Source of the DNA: Nymphaea colorata
Taxonomy: Eukaryota; Streptophyta; Magnoliopsida; Nymphaeales; Nymphaeaceae
Length of the DNA stretch: 64,000 nt
Reading direction: 5' to 3'
Assembly: GCF_008831285.2 (NCBI RefSeq)
Contig: NC_045145.1
Span: 186,001 to 250,000, forward strand
Of the stretch, positions 44,760-56,347 are shown one piece after another. The translations under genes and the position numbers were made by a program. Under the pieces are notes generated by a model that was not told where the DNA came from, searched no databases, and saw only the letters and a program-made list of their open reading frames with translations. Numbering within the stretch: position 1 is the first letter of the stretch; each line of letters starts with the position of its first letter.

Positions 44760-46730
44760 ATTTTGAATAATGTAATTGGATTCAATATCTAAAAGGGCAG
44801 CAGCTTTGATAGTGAAGGCAGTATGGAATTTCCAAATCTATGAACTTCCCTTTATCATTTCCAAGCTTGTGCAACAATCCTTTGGTCGATAAAGCTGTGG
44901 GCGTATGGATCTATGTGGATCTTGATAATAGTTTAGTCTTGTAGTTGATTTCTCTTTATGGTATTGATGCTTTTTCTTTCTTTCTTTCTTTGCTTTTTTT
45001 TTGTGCAGGTTGGTATTTTCTTTGTCCCAGTTCCGTAATTACTCTGAGATTACTGTTTTCATCAAACTTTTATCTGGATCAATCTGACTCAAACCAATGA
45101 TTAGCATTTTAACCAGAGGATGATTTGCCATTGTTATGGTGATGAGCTTTCTTTTTGTCTATGTTGATCCACTGTCACAAATATCACAACTTAATTGAAA
45201 AAGACGCGTTAAATATGTGAAAAATAAGTCAGACCAATAAAACAGCAATACAACGCATCTTTTTTAAAAAATGTCAGAATAGAAAAAACAAAAAAAAACG
45301 TGAATTATACACGTTTTTAATATTTTTATTAATTTATTATTTATTTTATTTTTATATTTTTCAGGATTTTTTAAATGTTTTAATTTTTTTAATTTTTTTT
45401 ATTTTCAAAATATTTCAGAGATATACAACTTTGTCCTGTTATCCTCGAGAAATTCATGTTCACCTCATGCTCTAATAATTTAATAATTTCAGATAAATAT
45501 AATAATATCAGGTAAATATATCATATTACACTGACATCATGTTCACCTCATGCTCTTATCCAGCATTACCAATCAACTTCTATTTGAAAATATACCAGCT
45601 ATCAAGGTTATGTTAGTGCCGAACACTATTTTGTATGTGACTATGTATCAAATATATTGTTGTTTAGCAGGGGGTTGTGGTCTACTCTTCGATTGAAGCT
45701 TGTAATGGATCCAATAAACCAGGCATTTTAGCATACTGAAAAAAATATTTCTGATATTGGTTTCAACCAAGCATTCTTAAAGACATTTTTTGTGCATTAT
45801 GTTCTTTTCTCTAGTCCTTAGTGTTTTGCAATCAGTTTGACAAGGCCTATTTTATTTCCTGACAATTGTGCAAGAGATATTTGTTGTTTTGGCTGATACA
45901 TTTCACAAGCTTGGTTTCAACTGCATGTTTCGGTTCTACATGGGACTAATTTTCTGGATGAATCAATTGTTTGTCTTCTTGTTTCAGTTTCCAATAAATT
46001 GAAGTATTTTATAGTAAGTTTTGTCCTATTATTATTTTCTTCTAAAACTATTTCACGGAGCCTTGATTTTGGCTATAAGTACTCATTTATTTCATCCAAT
46101 CCTCCATTTTTTGTTTTGTTGTAGGTGATCAAGATCTTAGCTTTCTTCATGATCCATGAATTGGAATGGAATTTAGGAACTTATTCTGAGGTGAAGATTG
46201 CTTTATCTTTCTTTTTTGTTTTCTAATGACAGAAAAAATAGGAGATTTCTGAGCAGGCCAAGATTTGTTTGCCCAAAAGGTTGATCATTTACAGTATTGT
46301 ATGTCTCCACTAGTTATTTGTGTAGAACGTGCAATATATTTCTATTTTATTTATGAAATTTTTCTTACTGTACCAGAGATATATGTTCTTTCACATACCC
46401 CTTTCCATCATTCTTAAACTTTTTGACTGTTTGGATACAAGTATAGCTACACTACATGAAAATGAGAGAATTAGAATTGTTTCTGGGAGAAATAAGATGC
46501 TAAGCTGCTAATATGAGAAAATTAGAATTGTTTCACCATACTAGTCTCTGGGATTAAATTTTCTAGATGTGTATGAACCTGCTATTTTTCTATTTATTTT
46601 CTCTATTTCGACCAGAAATGGCTTGTGGAGCTTTTTGATAAGAAAGAAGCAGGCATGCTCAAAGGACACTTATTTTCTACTATTTTTATGTAATTTTTTT
46701 ATAATTTTGAATTGTATAAACAATATCTTT
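44760..46730. other. No gene seen; very AT-rich at 45.2-45.4 kb
   Basis: Intron-like AT-rich DNA with T runs. The block 45,290-45,330 contains a small palindrome, CGTGAATTATACACG. Nothing coding is supported. Confidence 0.35.
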
Positions 46731-46739
46731 TATAGTACA

Positions 46740-46768
46740 ATTACTTATTTCTATGTTCTCTCTCTCTC

Positions 46769-46800
<32 letters not shown>
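46740..46800. repeat. (CT)n/(TA)n microsatellite
   Basis: CTCTCTCTC run followed by a TA run. Confidence 0.92.
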
Positions 46801-46801
<1 letters not shown>

Positions 46802-46825
46802 ATAAAACAAAATGTAGAATAAATA

Positions 46826-47375
46826 CAATGGCCATGACTTTTTCCATAGCTTATGTACAAGTAACTGTGGCTGTTGCAAATAACGGTCACAGCAAAAACC
46901 ATGGCTAGTGGCCTAGGTACATCATGGCTGGTTGATAAAATAGCCAGTCACAAAAAACATGTTTTTTAAAAGAAAAACAAATGGACATGATAAGTAAACC
47001 TAGATTTTTTTTTTTGCATTTTTTCCTTTTCTTCATTTTTAAAATTTTTAAACAGTTTTTTTTTCATTTTCTATATTTGTCGCAAATCTACTTATTTGTT
47101 GATGTTTGTGTTTATAGTTTCTCACTTATTTTATTTTTTCTTAATTTGATTTTTTTTAATTTTAAAAATTTGTTGTATTTTTCTTGTTTTTTCTCCTTTA
47201 TTTTCAAGCTCACCGTATTGTAGCCGAGAAAAAACTCGCGGTTTAAAACTCAAGATGTTTTTTTGTGACTATGGTCAAAACCATGACAAAAGTTAATAGC
47301 TACAAGGGTTTTTGCCAAAGTCAGCTTAGTTAACAGCCACAGGAAATGTCATGACTGAAAATACTTTCAGCCACA
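46826..47375. mobile_element. Possible foldback element with repeated CCACAG/CATGAC motifs
   Basis: TGGCCATGACTTTTTCCATAG, CTGTGGCTGTTGC and CGGTCACAGC on the left recur in inverted form on the right (ACAGCCACAGGAAATGTCATG, CAGCCACAG). The AT-rich core (46,990-47,220) has no transposase. Ends and target duplication are unclear. Confidence 0.4.
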
Positions 47376-47945
47376 GTTTCGGGGTTTATTTCATGGAAGC
47401 TCTCTTACCGCTTCAACAATGACTTTTTGGTTTTGTAATCGGTCTCCTTTTTCTGTAGCTCTTGCTTTCTGGATCGCAATAATCAGGAACTGAAATGGGT
47501 ATGTCTGCTTTGCCGCAAGAGATGAAATTCTGCTTCATCATCTCAAACCACTCTATACAAGTCGCTTCACTTGTGCGACGTCTAATCAAAGAGGATCATT
47601 TTTGTCTGTTTCAAAGTTTGAAGAACTATTTCTGAATACCATTTTTGTATGAAAATTAGCGGAAAGTCTATCTTGGACTCCTGAGATTTTCTAGAAAAAG
47701 ATCCTTTTTTGCTGATTCCAGAGGAAATCTGTCGCCGATGAAAACATGGGAAATGGTATTTGTGACAATGATGTTATCTAGTAATTCCAGCTGCAAGTGC
47801 TTAATTAGTTTTTAGTTTTCATTTCAGAATGGTCACTTATTTCCAGCTGAGTTTGATGTTGGAATTTTCAAGGCTTGTACAATTCTTTTTCCTTTTTAAA
47901 TGTCTTTTTCATATGATTTACTTACTTCTTCACTCATCGGCAAGC

Positions 47946-48430
47946 ATCTAGTTTCGTTTGTCGACTGTTTCATGGTTCCTGGCATCGTTGTTGATCCAAC
48001 ATGTGCCCAAACAAGCTCTGATAGGTCAGCTGTCATAATGCTGGATTAAGTTAATTATATTGTGAATATAAGTTTGTTCCACCATTTTTCCTTTATTTGG
48101 CTCTTTTTCCTTGTAATCCCCTGTACAAATTTTTAAGCCATTTACTCTGCTACTTCTCCTCTTCTTTATTGCAAATTCTTCAGCTTGAGCCATTTACATT
48201 ATTAATCCTTATTTTATTAAATTTGTTCATTGTGGTTCATTTATAAAGAAACATTGCCCTTGTAGTTATGATGGACAACGTGCTCAATTTCACAAATTAA
48301 TGGATGGTTCCATAAAAGTCTTATCTCAAAGCGGAGAAGAAACAAATTCAAGATCTCCATATTTGGTAAAGATAATCAAGGAGTCATCAAAACAAGCAGC
48401 AGAGACTTACATTTTGGATGGGGAGATGAT
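47946..48430 (+). pseudogene. LIG6: DNA ligase 6-like exon fragments
   Basis: Two exon-like blocks resemble the catalytic start of plant ATP-dependent DNA ligase 6 (nick sealing; AtLIG6 type). Block 1 (47,946-48,025) reads FRLSTVS, shifts by one base, then MVPGIVVDPTCAQTS. The family reads LSTLSMVPGxPIKPMLAK here. Block 2 (48,261-48,430) reads CSYDGQRAQFHKLMDGSIKV, then SGEETNSRSPYLV and AAETYILDGEM. The family reads KYDGQRAQIHKL.DG, GDETTSRFPDLV and AAETF.LDAEV. The AMP-accepting lysine of KYDG is serine, and SRNG is changed to SQSG, so the product would be inactive. No flanking ligase exons were recognised. The assignment rests on pattern memory, not a search. Confidence 0.65.
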
Positions 48431-48535
48431 AAGAAGTTTTTACAATTTGTCCTCTTCCCATCTGGTTGATAGAACAACTTGTGCTCCATGGATGTCTTTG
48501 TACTTTTGTTGTTCCTCATGCAATTGTAGTGTTAA

Positions 48536-48699
48536 GGGGCTATTAGGCACCAGTAACGAATTGTGACTATCTAGTAAAACAGACTTAAAAATTGGGGCAG
48601 ATTCATCGAACCATGTAAAGTAATGATGTATGAATCTACCCTAAATTTTAGGTAGAATCGCTGGACGGTAACAATCTGTTATTGGTGCCAAGTGGCCCC
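48536..48699. mobile_element. PIF/Harbinger-type MITE
   Basis: A 164-bp element with terminal inverted repeats GGGGCTATTAGGCACC (left) and GGGGCCACTTGGCACC (reverse of right). It is flanked by TAA on both sides (48,533-48,535 and 48,700-48,702), the 3-bp duplication of this superfamily. The centre is palindromic (CAGATTCATCGAAC...ATGAATCTACCC). Degenerate relatives are at 26.99, 40.86, 53.80 and 62.94 kb. Confidence 0.8.
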
Positions 48700-48858
48700 T
48701 AAAGGACTATGATTGAGACATTGGTGGCTTACACCTTTTCAAAGATGTAAGACTTTTTGCTAAATGGTTGAACTTCTGTTTGAAGTCTAAGCCAATGTAA
48801 ATCCAAAATGAATCTGTCACTAAGGGCCATGGGGCAATCTAGTAACTTTCTTTGTCCT

Positions 48859-48975
48859 TTCACTTGATAAGAAGTCTTCTGGAAGGTAGAAGGCTTGCTG
48901 ATGTAAGTTTGTGTTCCCTTATCACTTGATAAAAGTCATCTAGAAGGTCGAATGCTGCTGCTGTAAGTTTGTATC
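48859..48975. repeat. Two imperfect ~60-bp tandem units
   Basis: TCACTTGATAAGAAGTCTTC...TGTAAGTTTGTG is followed by TCACTTGATAAAAGTCATC...TGTAAGTTTGTA. Non-coding. Confidence 0.8.
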
Positions 48976-49484
48976 ACGAAAACTTTGACAGTAAAAGAAT
49001 CAAATATTTTCATAAAACAAACTGGAACAAAGAATGTTTGTAATAGATAAGTAGTCACAACACTTGTGCTAAATAAGTAGTTATAGCACATTAGCTTGTT
49101 GAGATTATGTTATAGGTTTAATTATATGTGTATTTTGAATCATAACACTGGTGGCTCTTATAACAATCAAAAATTAAGATTTTCCATAAAATCAACCGGC
49201 ATTGTATATGCATATAGTAAAACCAGTACCGAAATGGGAATATATATATGTATATGTACATAATAAATGTATAAAGAGAGAGAGAGAGAGGGAGAAGGAG
49301 AGAGAGACGTGTGTTTGAATTCTTGTGGTTGGGAGGTGTTGGATTGAGGTTGAGAGGTAAAGAGAAGCCTTCAACTTTTTATACTATTTTCTTGAGTTGT
49401 AACAATATGCAGTTGAATATGACCAGGAGATTGGCCTTTTCATTGAAGGATTTTTATACAAATCTATAGCATTTCTCATCTGAC

Positions 49485-49648
49485 CATGAGAGTTTACGTA
49501 AGTTGAGCTTGCCAAGATTGAAGTCAACTCGTTTACTTAACTTTAACCCGAACACGGCTCCTTTATTAGATGAGTTGAGCTTGATCCGAGTTTGACTAAG
49601 AAAGGTCAAGAGTGCACCAGAGTTGGCTCGACTCATTGAACATCCATA
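49485..49648. repeat. GAGTTGAGC-rich hAT-derived sequence
   Basis: AAGTTGAGCTTGCC, GATGAGTTGAGCTTG and GAGTTGGCTCGACTC match the subterminal motifs of the elements at 4.22 and 30.80 kb. It forms the 3' half of a minus-strand open frame. Confidence 0.5.
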
Positions 49649-49649
49649 A

Positions 49650-49835
49650 TTGTGGTTAGGAATTAAAGCTTGTTTTGCCTCTTCATTTAATTGAACATCC
49701 CGGCTGTCACTGCAACCCCATTTCTCTGAAGAAGATACATCATGCCATGGGTTGTCCAAGAAATGCTGCAATACTTCATGCAGTGAACAAATAAGACCAT
49801 CTAAACTGAATAGGAATGCCTCAAATAACAAACCT
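49650..49835 (-). other. Possible orphan exon of unknown gene
   Basis: The minus strand reads LFEAFLFSLDGLICSLHEVL, then QHFLDNPWHDVSSSEKWGCS and DVQLNEEAKQALIPN. A TGCCAG acceptor-like site precedes it. The composition looks coding, but I do not recognise the family. The frame then runs into hAT-derived sequence, so it is at best an exon. Confidence 0.3.
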
Positions 49836-50118
49836 GGCATGAATTTAGTGAGCAAGTATGGTAAATGACTAAAATACCCTTAGTTAACAGTGGAAAAAAA
49901 CTTTTTGTAAAAAGCAAAAATGAAAATGAAAAAAAGTAAAAAACTAAAAATGACATTTCTTTTTAACAAATGACCAAAATGTCCTTCCATCCTTTACTAG
50001 GTAACATGTGCACGATGCACACAACTTTCTCTCTCAAGTAACAGTCACCTGGGCAGCGACTTTGGTATTTTTGTCTAAGAAAGAGGTACCAAACCCTTTG
50101 GTGTTGGACCCATAAGGA

Positions 50119-50247
50119 TAGGGGCGGAGCTAGGAATTTTTCATGAAGCGGGCCAAATTAAAGTTTCTAAATTTTTTACTAGGGATGAAATATCATTTTT
50201 CAAATTTTTTATATAGAATAAGTGAATTTTTTAAAATTTACATGTAA

Positions 50248-50283
<36 letters not shown>

Positions 50284-50330
50284 TGAGGTTGGGCCAGGGC
50301 CCTTGTGAGCCGCACCATGGCTCCGCCTTG
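50119..50330. mobile_element. hAT MITE with perfect 8-bp target duplication
   Basis: Terminal repeats TAGGGGCGGAGCTAGG and, on the reverse of the right end, CAAGGCGGAGCCATGG. CATAAGGA flanks both sides exactly (50,111-50,118 and 50,331-50,338). 212 bp long, AT-rich core with a TA microsatellite. The perfect duplication suggests a recent insertion. Confidence 0.9.
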
Positions 50331-50394
50331 CATAAGGATGCTCCTATGTTAAGCTTGATTCAATTAACATGATAGCCATGAGAGCTTAATGGTT

Positions 50395-50705
50395 TTTGTA
50401 TGCCCATCTGCAATCTGCTCTTCAAATGATGTTCGTCTCGCAACAATAGTGCCTTGAGCAACTTTGTCCCTAACAAAATGAACATCCACTTCAATGCGCT
50501 GTCTTCGATTATGAAAAAGTTGGAGTAGCCGCTAAATATTTTGCCTTCACAATGTCACACCATATGGATGGTGGATTTTTTTGTTCTTATTACAAGTTCA
50601 ACTAGAAATATGTCTACGACGTTGCATATTCTGTTATGTGGGCCACTGCATGGCATTCGGCCCCGTCCGGATCGCCATACATATGAACTTCTTTGTTCTT
50701 GGGTG
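50395..50705 (-). pseudogene. Ty1/copia RNase H fragment
   Basis: The minus strand encodes AECHAVAHITEYAT, PPSIWCDIVKAKYLAATPT, RIEVDVHFVRDKVAQGTIV and SFEEQIADGHTK across two frames with stops. This matches the copia RNase H tail (AEYRA, WCDNxGAxYLAxNP, HIEVDxHFVRxKV, QLADIFTK). No LTR is seen next to it. It belongs to a different lineage or position from the gag at 13.2 kb. Confidence 0.85.
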
Positions 50706-50879
50706 GTTTGAACTTTGAAGATTAGACAATGAACGGTAGCTTTTAAGAATCTTAATATTCTCTTGACAGCTCCCCATTGAGATTCTACAAGATCCTAATA
50801 AATTGGCTGAACCTTATAATTACCCCTAAATTTTTAAGTTTCATATATATCTAGCGTCTTCACAATTATTTTCAAAAAA

Positions 50880-51250
50880 TTTGGGTCTCAAATACTTCAA
50901 TTTATTGCAGTTCTGAATTTAAATCTAAACTTCCGACCCAAGCCCTACCTCAGTCTAGGCTGATAATTCATGTCAAATCTAGATCTAAACCCAATCCAAA
51001 ATCCAAAGTCAAGATCCAAAAACCAAACTTAGATCCAGATCTTGATCCAAATCCCAATTTTAGATTAAAAAATAGATCCCTAGATCCCAATTTGGATCTA
51101 AAACTGAGCTCTAGAACTAAAACTAAGCCTTAAATCCTGCTCTAGATCCAAAACGAAGGTTAAAAACTCATATAAACTTGAGAATCAAAGTCAAGCCCAA
51201 AATAGGAAAATAGATTCAGAAAATCGCCCAGAGATCTAGATTAGATAAAA
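50880..51250. repeat. Degenerate AATCCAAATC/TAGATCC repeat
   Basis: Loose short repeats of ATCCAAA and TAGATCC units over ~370 bp. The composition is related to family G but the ends are not recognisable. Confidence 0.45.
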
Positions 51251-52870
51251 AACAAAAAAACTGGATAAAAAAAAATATCAAACTCAAATGTTTGAAATCG
51301 TGCTCAAGAATCAATTCCAACATCATTCGCAAGCTCGCCCTCACTTTTTAATTCTACTCAGCTTCCTAAAATCCAAATCTGGATGTACAATCCATATTTC
51401 AAGCTTAAGCACCTACCCAATCCATGATCCAACCTTTGACATGGGTCTGGGACCCTCCCATTTAAGGAATTAGATCCGGATCGAAAACGTACCTGGAATC
51501 ATAAAAAATGGAGTCAGACCCGTTTTATAAAAGGAATATTATACCTCTTTAAAGTATTACATATTTTTTGTTGTTAAACTTTTATTTTTTTAGGGTGGGA
51601 CCTACCTGGGGATGGCAGAGGGGCAAAGGCCACCCTTAATTTGCCTCCTTACGCAAAGTTTTGGCAGCGCTCGGTGCGCTGCCTAGAGCACTTGTTGTGC
51701 TACTAAGTGCTCTGGCCTAGGGTGCATGGTGCTATCGAGTGCTAAGGTTGAGAGTGCATGGCAGCACCAAGCGCAACGCACAGTCATGTGCACCCAGAAC
51801 AGGGCCTGCTACATTGACAATCTCCTTTTTTGGTAAAAATTGGCCCCAAGAAAGCGGTTTTGCTCCTCTTGGGTTGGCTTTATACCTTCCAACCCCCTCC
51901 AAATGATGTTTCCAGAGCTAAGGGCAAATCTCTATATGTCAAAACCTATAAAGCAAAATAAAAATAAAATAAATTCAAAAAATTTAAAATTCATAAGAAA
52001 TCTTGACAAATTAAAAAACTTTCAAATGCTGAATTTTAGCTTTTTTTTTTTTTGATAAATACCCCCACATCTTCATCATTGGGAATGAGCTAGCATTTGG
52101 GGAACTCCTTGAGCCCTCCAACTAAGAGCTTTGAAGTCCTTTTTATCTCTCTTCGTTCATCTATTCTTCTCTCCCACTTTCAACATTTTTTCATCTTCAA
52201 ACTTGGGATTCTCCTTTTCCAACCTTCATCATCAATGAGTAGAAAGGGGAGCATGTGGAAAAGTCGAAATTTTGACCTTTTTCCTACATTCTTAAGTTTT
52301 CCAAACGTCACATTATTAGTAATTGTTGAAAAAAATGGTGTTTTGAAAGTTTAGTAAGTAAAAAGTTCGATAATTAATATTTTTTTCTGTTATAACTATG
52401 ACTGAGTTTCTAAATTGATGGGCTTCCTTGAAACTTTTGGTGGCCTAACAATTCAGAGTTTATATTTAGTGTCTTAGCTCTTCTTATTACTTTCGAACAA
52501 GTCCCTATTTTACTTGCAGCAGTGAAGTCTTTTTTCTTTAGTGAAACAAAACGTGATCAGATTGGAGCTTCCAATCGTCAAATTTCAAGGTCATGTACAT
52601 TTCGCATCGTCCAGACTTTGCATATGACATCTAACAATAAGAGATCACATGAATAAATATGACATTCTTAATGACTTCTGTCAAATTTTCGTTCCTTCCT
52701 TCGACTATTTAAATTTACATGCTTTGAGCAATGTAGGTTAGTTGATTACTAAGCCAAATAAGAAGTGGAATAGGATTTATCAAAAAGAACTAGCAATTCT
52801 ACTGTTAACAGCCTCTGCCAGGAGTTCGTTGAAAATTTATAATCTACTATTTTTTAAATACAAAATCTGC
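51251..52870. other. No gene seen
   Basis: AT-rich sequence. A GC-richer patch at 51,660-51,800 with repeated GTGC/CACTTGG motifs has no family I recognise. Confidence 0.4.
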
Positions 52871-52875
52871 CCTAT

Positions 52876-52906
52876 ACACACAGACACACACACACACACA
52901 CACACA
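52876..52906. repeat. (CA)n microsatellite
   Basis: CACACA run of about 30 bp. Confidence 0.93.
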
Positions 52907-53078
52907 TGTACATACACACATACATATATGATAAGAGTTTTTAATTTTGATTATCTACCAAAGTTTCTTATTAGCTATCTCCATTGTATGACACTTGCAG
53001 GCCAGTAGGGAATAATTTGAGGGGTTTGTATCTTTTGTTATTTATTGTCATTTGGAGTCCTGGAATTGGGGTTGGGAA

Positions 53079-53502
53079 TAGGGATGTTAATGTTTCAGAT
53101 TCAAATAGGATACATCTTGAACTATATCTGTTTTTTTGGATATTCACATATCCATATTCAAATTCTGATTTGAATACAAACAATGGATCTAAAATCCAAT
53201 ATCACAATCTGAATTTGAATTTTGAATCAATTCTGGCTGATTTTCAAAATGTAAGAGCATTTGAGTATAAGATTTTTATTTAGAACTAAATCCAATCCAT
53301 ATCTGAATCTGAATCCGAATCCAGTTGGATATATATGTACATCCAAATCTGAATCAGGATCCAATCAGATGTCATTTCTTAAACCCGAATCCGCTCCAAT
53401 TGCTTAATTGGATGTAATAATTTTTTTCCATATCCAATATTTTTTGAACTGGTTTGGTTGGATATCCAATTAAATCAGATACATTGACAAATGACAACCC
53501 TA
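53079..53502. mobile_element. GGATTCAGATT-rich element (family G) with both ends
   Basis: Left end TAGGGATGTTAATG; reverse of right end TAGGGTTGTCATTTGTCAATG. The interior holds AATCTGAATCTGAATCC and ATCCAATCAGATGTC repeats. The flanking 8-mers GTTGGGAA and ATTTGGAT agree at only five positions, so any target duplication is decayed. This copy is the best guide to the borders of family G. Confidence 0.6.
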
Positions 53503-53741
53503 ATTTGGATGGAATTGTCTCTATATGACCTTTCAGCTATGATTGACCATATCCATTCAATGACAAATTCTAAAGTTCTCTTTGGCGGACTTTCACAGGT
53601 TATTTTTTCATTTTAATTCTCCATGTTTTCTAACTTGATTTTTTTTAGCACTCAAAATAATCTTATTTGATCATTTTCTTGGAACTATAATGGCTTGAGC
53701 AGCCTTTACTCGGCCAAAGATATGAGAGATGGTGATACGGC

Positions 53742-53795
53742 CACTACAAGAATACCCATTACCTCTGACGGGGCTTTTTTCACCACCAACAGGGC
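53742..53795. mobile_element. CACTA transposon left end
   Basis: CACTACAAGAATACCCATT starts at 53,742, a typical plant CACTA terminal repeat. Subterminal CTGACGGGG follows. The rest is cut off by the MITE-like block after ~53,795. Confidence 0.55.
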
Positions 53796-53993
53796 TGGGT
53801 GAAGCTACGTACATCGTAACTTGCCTCTGCATATGCCAATAATAACAGTATGTAACTGTTCCATATATCTGTCCCAAATATTAGGCAGAGTTATGTAATA
53901 TTATGTTACAAAATTCCATGAATCTGTCCTAAATATTATGGCAGATAAGTATAACAATAATATCCAGTTGTGATTACCAGACGACCCCTAGTT
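53796..53993. mobile_element. Harbinger-like MITE remnant
   Basis: Palindromic blocks CTGTCCCAAATATTAGGCAGA and CATGAATCTGTCCTAAATATT, ending ACGACCCCTAG, resemble the element at 48,536-48,699. Confidence 0.5.
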
Positions 53994-54224
53994 CCTGCTT
54001 TCACCTGGATAACATGTTTAAGATGCTTATGTCAAGACATTTAAATGGTATTTTGATTCGGTTTTTTTTTTTTTTGGAGCTAGATGCTGGTTGGTTGTTG
54101 GCTGGCATCAGCTACTTATCTTCCACAGGTATATATGATTGTAATATTTTTACAGTCTTATGTGAAATAATTGCTTATTTGTGTGCTTTCATTTGTGTAA
54201 GTAATGTTGATCTTATTTTTCTTG

Positions 54225-54800
54225 TGAATTAAATATTTGAGTACTGGTTATGCTGTAAGTCGCCTAAAAAATGATTGTCAAATAATATGCTTTTTGGCTC
54301 CTTCAGTCTTACGTAGAAATTAATCTCTCTTTTGTGCAGTTTAACTGCTAACCTGTATCTGTGTGTTTTGGCTTGTTTCTTTTTGTGTGCTTTTGAGGGT
54401 TGAGTCAATTCTTGGCAAACATCACTGTGAATATCAGCATTAATCTGCTGATCTTTCTCCATTGCACAGATTGATTTTGCTTAACAAATGCAAGGAACCT
54501 AATCCCCAGCTTGCTGTTCATGCAACATAAATTCTGCTTTTGACTAAGAAGGTAAGACAATCAAATGACAGAGAGCATTTCTTTCACTTTTGTTCTGAGA
54601 AATTTGGTGGTGATTCTGCCATCGACTGCTGAATGTTTGTTTCTTGGTCCTAATCAAGCAGCAACAGGATGCATTATTTGCCTCAAATTAATCCCAAAGT
54701 TCTTTCATGAATTCAAAAGTTCCAGCATAACCGAGCAACCATTTCTAAACAAGGTACTATGCATAACTAACAAACTTGGTTGAACAGTTAAATTTCCATA
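54225..54800 (+). repeat. Composite tail, inverted copy of 3.66-4.21 kb, with exon-like frame
   Basis: Reverse-complement match to the left-hand composite. A 72-codon frame at 54,565-54,783 reads LRNLVVILPSTAECLFLGPN, then QAATGCIICLKLIPKFFHEF, between an AATGACAG acceptor and an AACAAG|GTACTATG donor. The left copy lacks about 65 bp of this frame. I do not recognise the protein, but the splice-like borders suggest a captured exon. Confidence 0.5.
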
Positions 54801-55009
54801 GAATAGATATTTGATCCATGCAAATGCCAATGAAATTCTATTTTTATCTTAGTTTTTGAACTTTGGAGAAACGTAAATGGTAGTCATGGCTATAACTAGC
54901 TGCCTAATATATCAACAAACAAGGAACCCAACTAAAGATTAGAGCTTCTTTAATGTGATGTTAGGTGTGGTAGTCCGGTCAAAGAACACCAAAGAAGAAC
55001 TCGATAGCC

Positions 55010-55840
55010 AATTACTCCTCAAAGCAAATATATATTCATATGGCAAGTCGGTGTAGAGTTAATCAATTGGTGGTTTCTTCTCAAGAGGGTGTGGCAAAGA
55101 AAGATGGGTGGAAGGAATTGAAGATCTAACATTACGTCAGGAGTTAATAAAGGAGAGACCCAGATCAAAAGCAGAACCAGAATTGGGGGATAACAAGTTT
55201 CGGTTTCTCCATAGGCAAATGGAAGTTGAAAAGGAACGTTAGACCCAGAATGATTGGAACGCAGAGATTGATTTATAGGAGACCAGCAATTGCGGAGTAA
55301 CTTGAAGACAACCAGCTGGTGTGTGACTTAGAAGATAGAGCAGGAGATGGAGAATCAATTGATAACAAAAAGAATCGAAGGGGAGAACCGTGAGTCCTCA
55401 TCAGGTTTGATTCTTTCTCCTCCATTAACAAATAACTTTCAGGATTCTTGTTGTTTGGATGGAATGAAAACTAGCAAAGAAATGACTGGTTTGGAAGGGT
55501 TCACAATGAGGACGAACTCAGGGTAGTTTTTAGAAGGGGAGAATGGAAACTGGGTGGAAGAGTGATGGCTGCAAGCAGATGGGATCCAAGATGCTCCTTA
55601 TTGATTGAGGAGAATATGGGAGTGCCAATCTGGATTAGGGTTCCTAAATTTCCAGTATTTTTGTGGAATCGATGCACATTCCAAGCTATTGCCAGAGCGC
55701 TATAGGGAGAACCGATGGAAGAGGGAGGAATTGTTCTTCAAGAAATCAACTATGTGAGTAATATTAAATTTTCCTCCCATTGCAAAGCAAATATATACTC
55801 ATATGACAAGTCTGTGTAGATGATTCTGTTTCCTCCCTAA
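55010..55840 (+). mobile_element. LINE ORF1 (DUF4283-like) fragments, inverted copy
   Basis: Matches the reverse complement of ~3310-2396. It holds the end of one ORF1 block, the linker, and a second block reading GVPIWIRVPKFPVFLWNRC, AIARAL, a stop, then GGIVLQEINYVSNIKFSSHC. It joins copia leader sequence at ~55,845. The left-hand copy ends at the same place (GGAGGAAACAGAATCAT). Confidence 0.75.
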
Positions 55841-55844
55841 TAGA

Positions 55845-56335
55845 CCCAAATTCTGTTTCCTCCCTCTTTCCTCCGCTGGAGATGCTCTTTTGCTGTCTTA
55901 AATCAGAGAAGAAACCAAAGCCTTTGAACAGAAGCAAATATGACTGCCTGAGTTTGTGCTTCAGTGAAGGGTTGAGAGAACCTGCTGTCGAGCTGAACCT
56001 GTAGGCTGAGAACAAGAGCTGCCGAGAGGAGATTTGCAACAGGCTCATCACTAACATCCACAGCAGAGAAATTCAGTCGACCCTGAGAAATTCCGGTGAT
56101 AGGTGTTGCTGCCAGAGTACAGGAAGAATCCGGCGAAAAAGGGCCCTCCCCTGACTTCCTTTCCCACCGTTCTCTGGAATAATTTGCTGGAGACAAAGGT
56201 GTATCACGCAGCAGAGAGGAAGGCCGGCGCTGATTCTTCAGGCGATTCTAGCTGTCGAGCAGAAGATTATTCCAATTCCAGGTGTCTGAAGGACCTCTCT
56301 ACAAAAGCTTGGATTTTTTTGGAAAAGCTTGTTTT
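55845..56335 (-). mobile_element. Copia 5' leader (minus strand)
   Basis: Read on the minus strand from the primer-binding site, this follows the leader at 7044-7280 and then that at 12,385-12,690. It joins the two left-hand parts in one continuous copy. It ends where LINE-derived sequence begins, so gag is absent. Confidence 0.75.
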
Positions 56336-56347
56336 GCTCTGATAACA
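56336..56347 (-). promoter_or_regulatory. Copia primer-binding site (minus strand)
   Basis: The minus strand reads TGTTATCAGAGC directly after the LTR end TCTCA. It differs from the initiator tRNA site at 7032 by one base. Confidence 0.82.
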
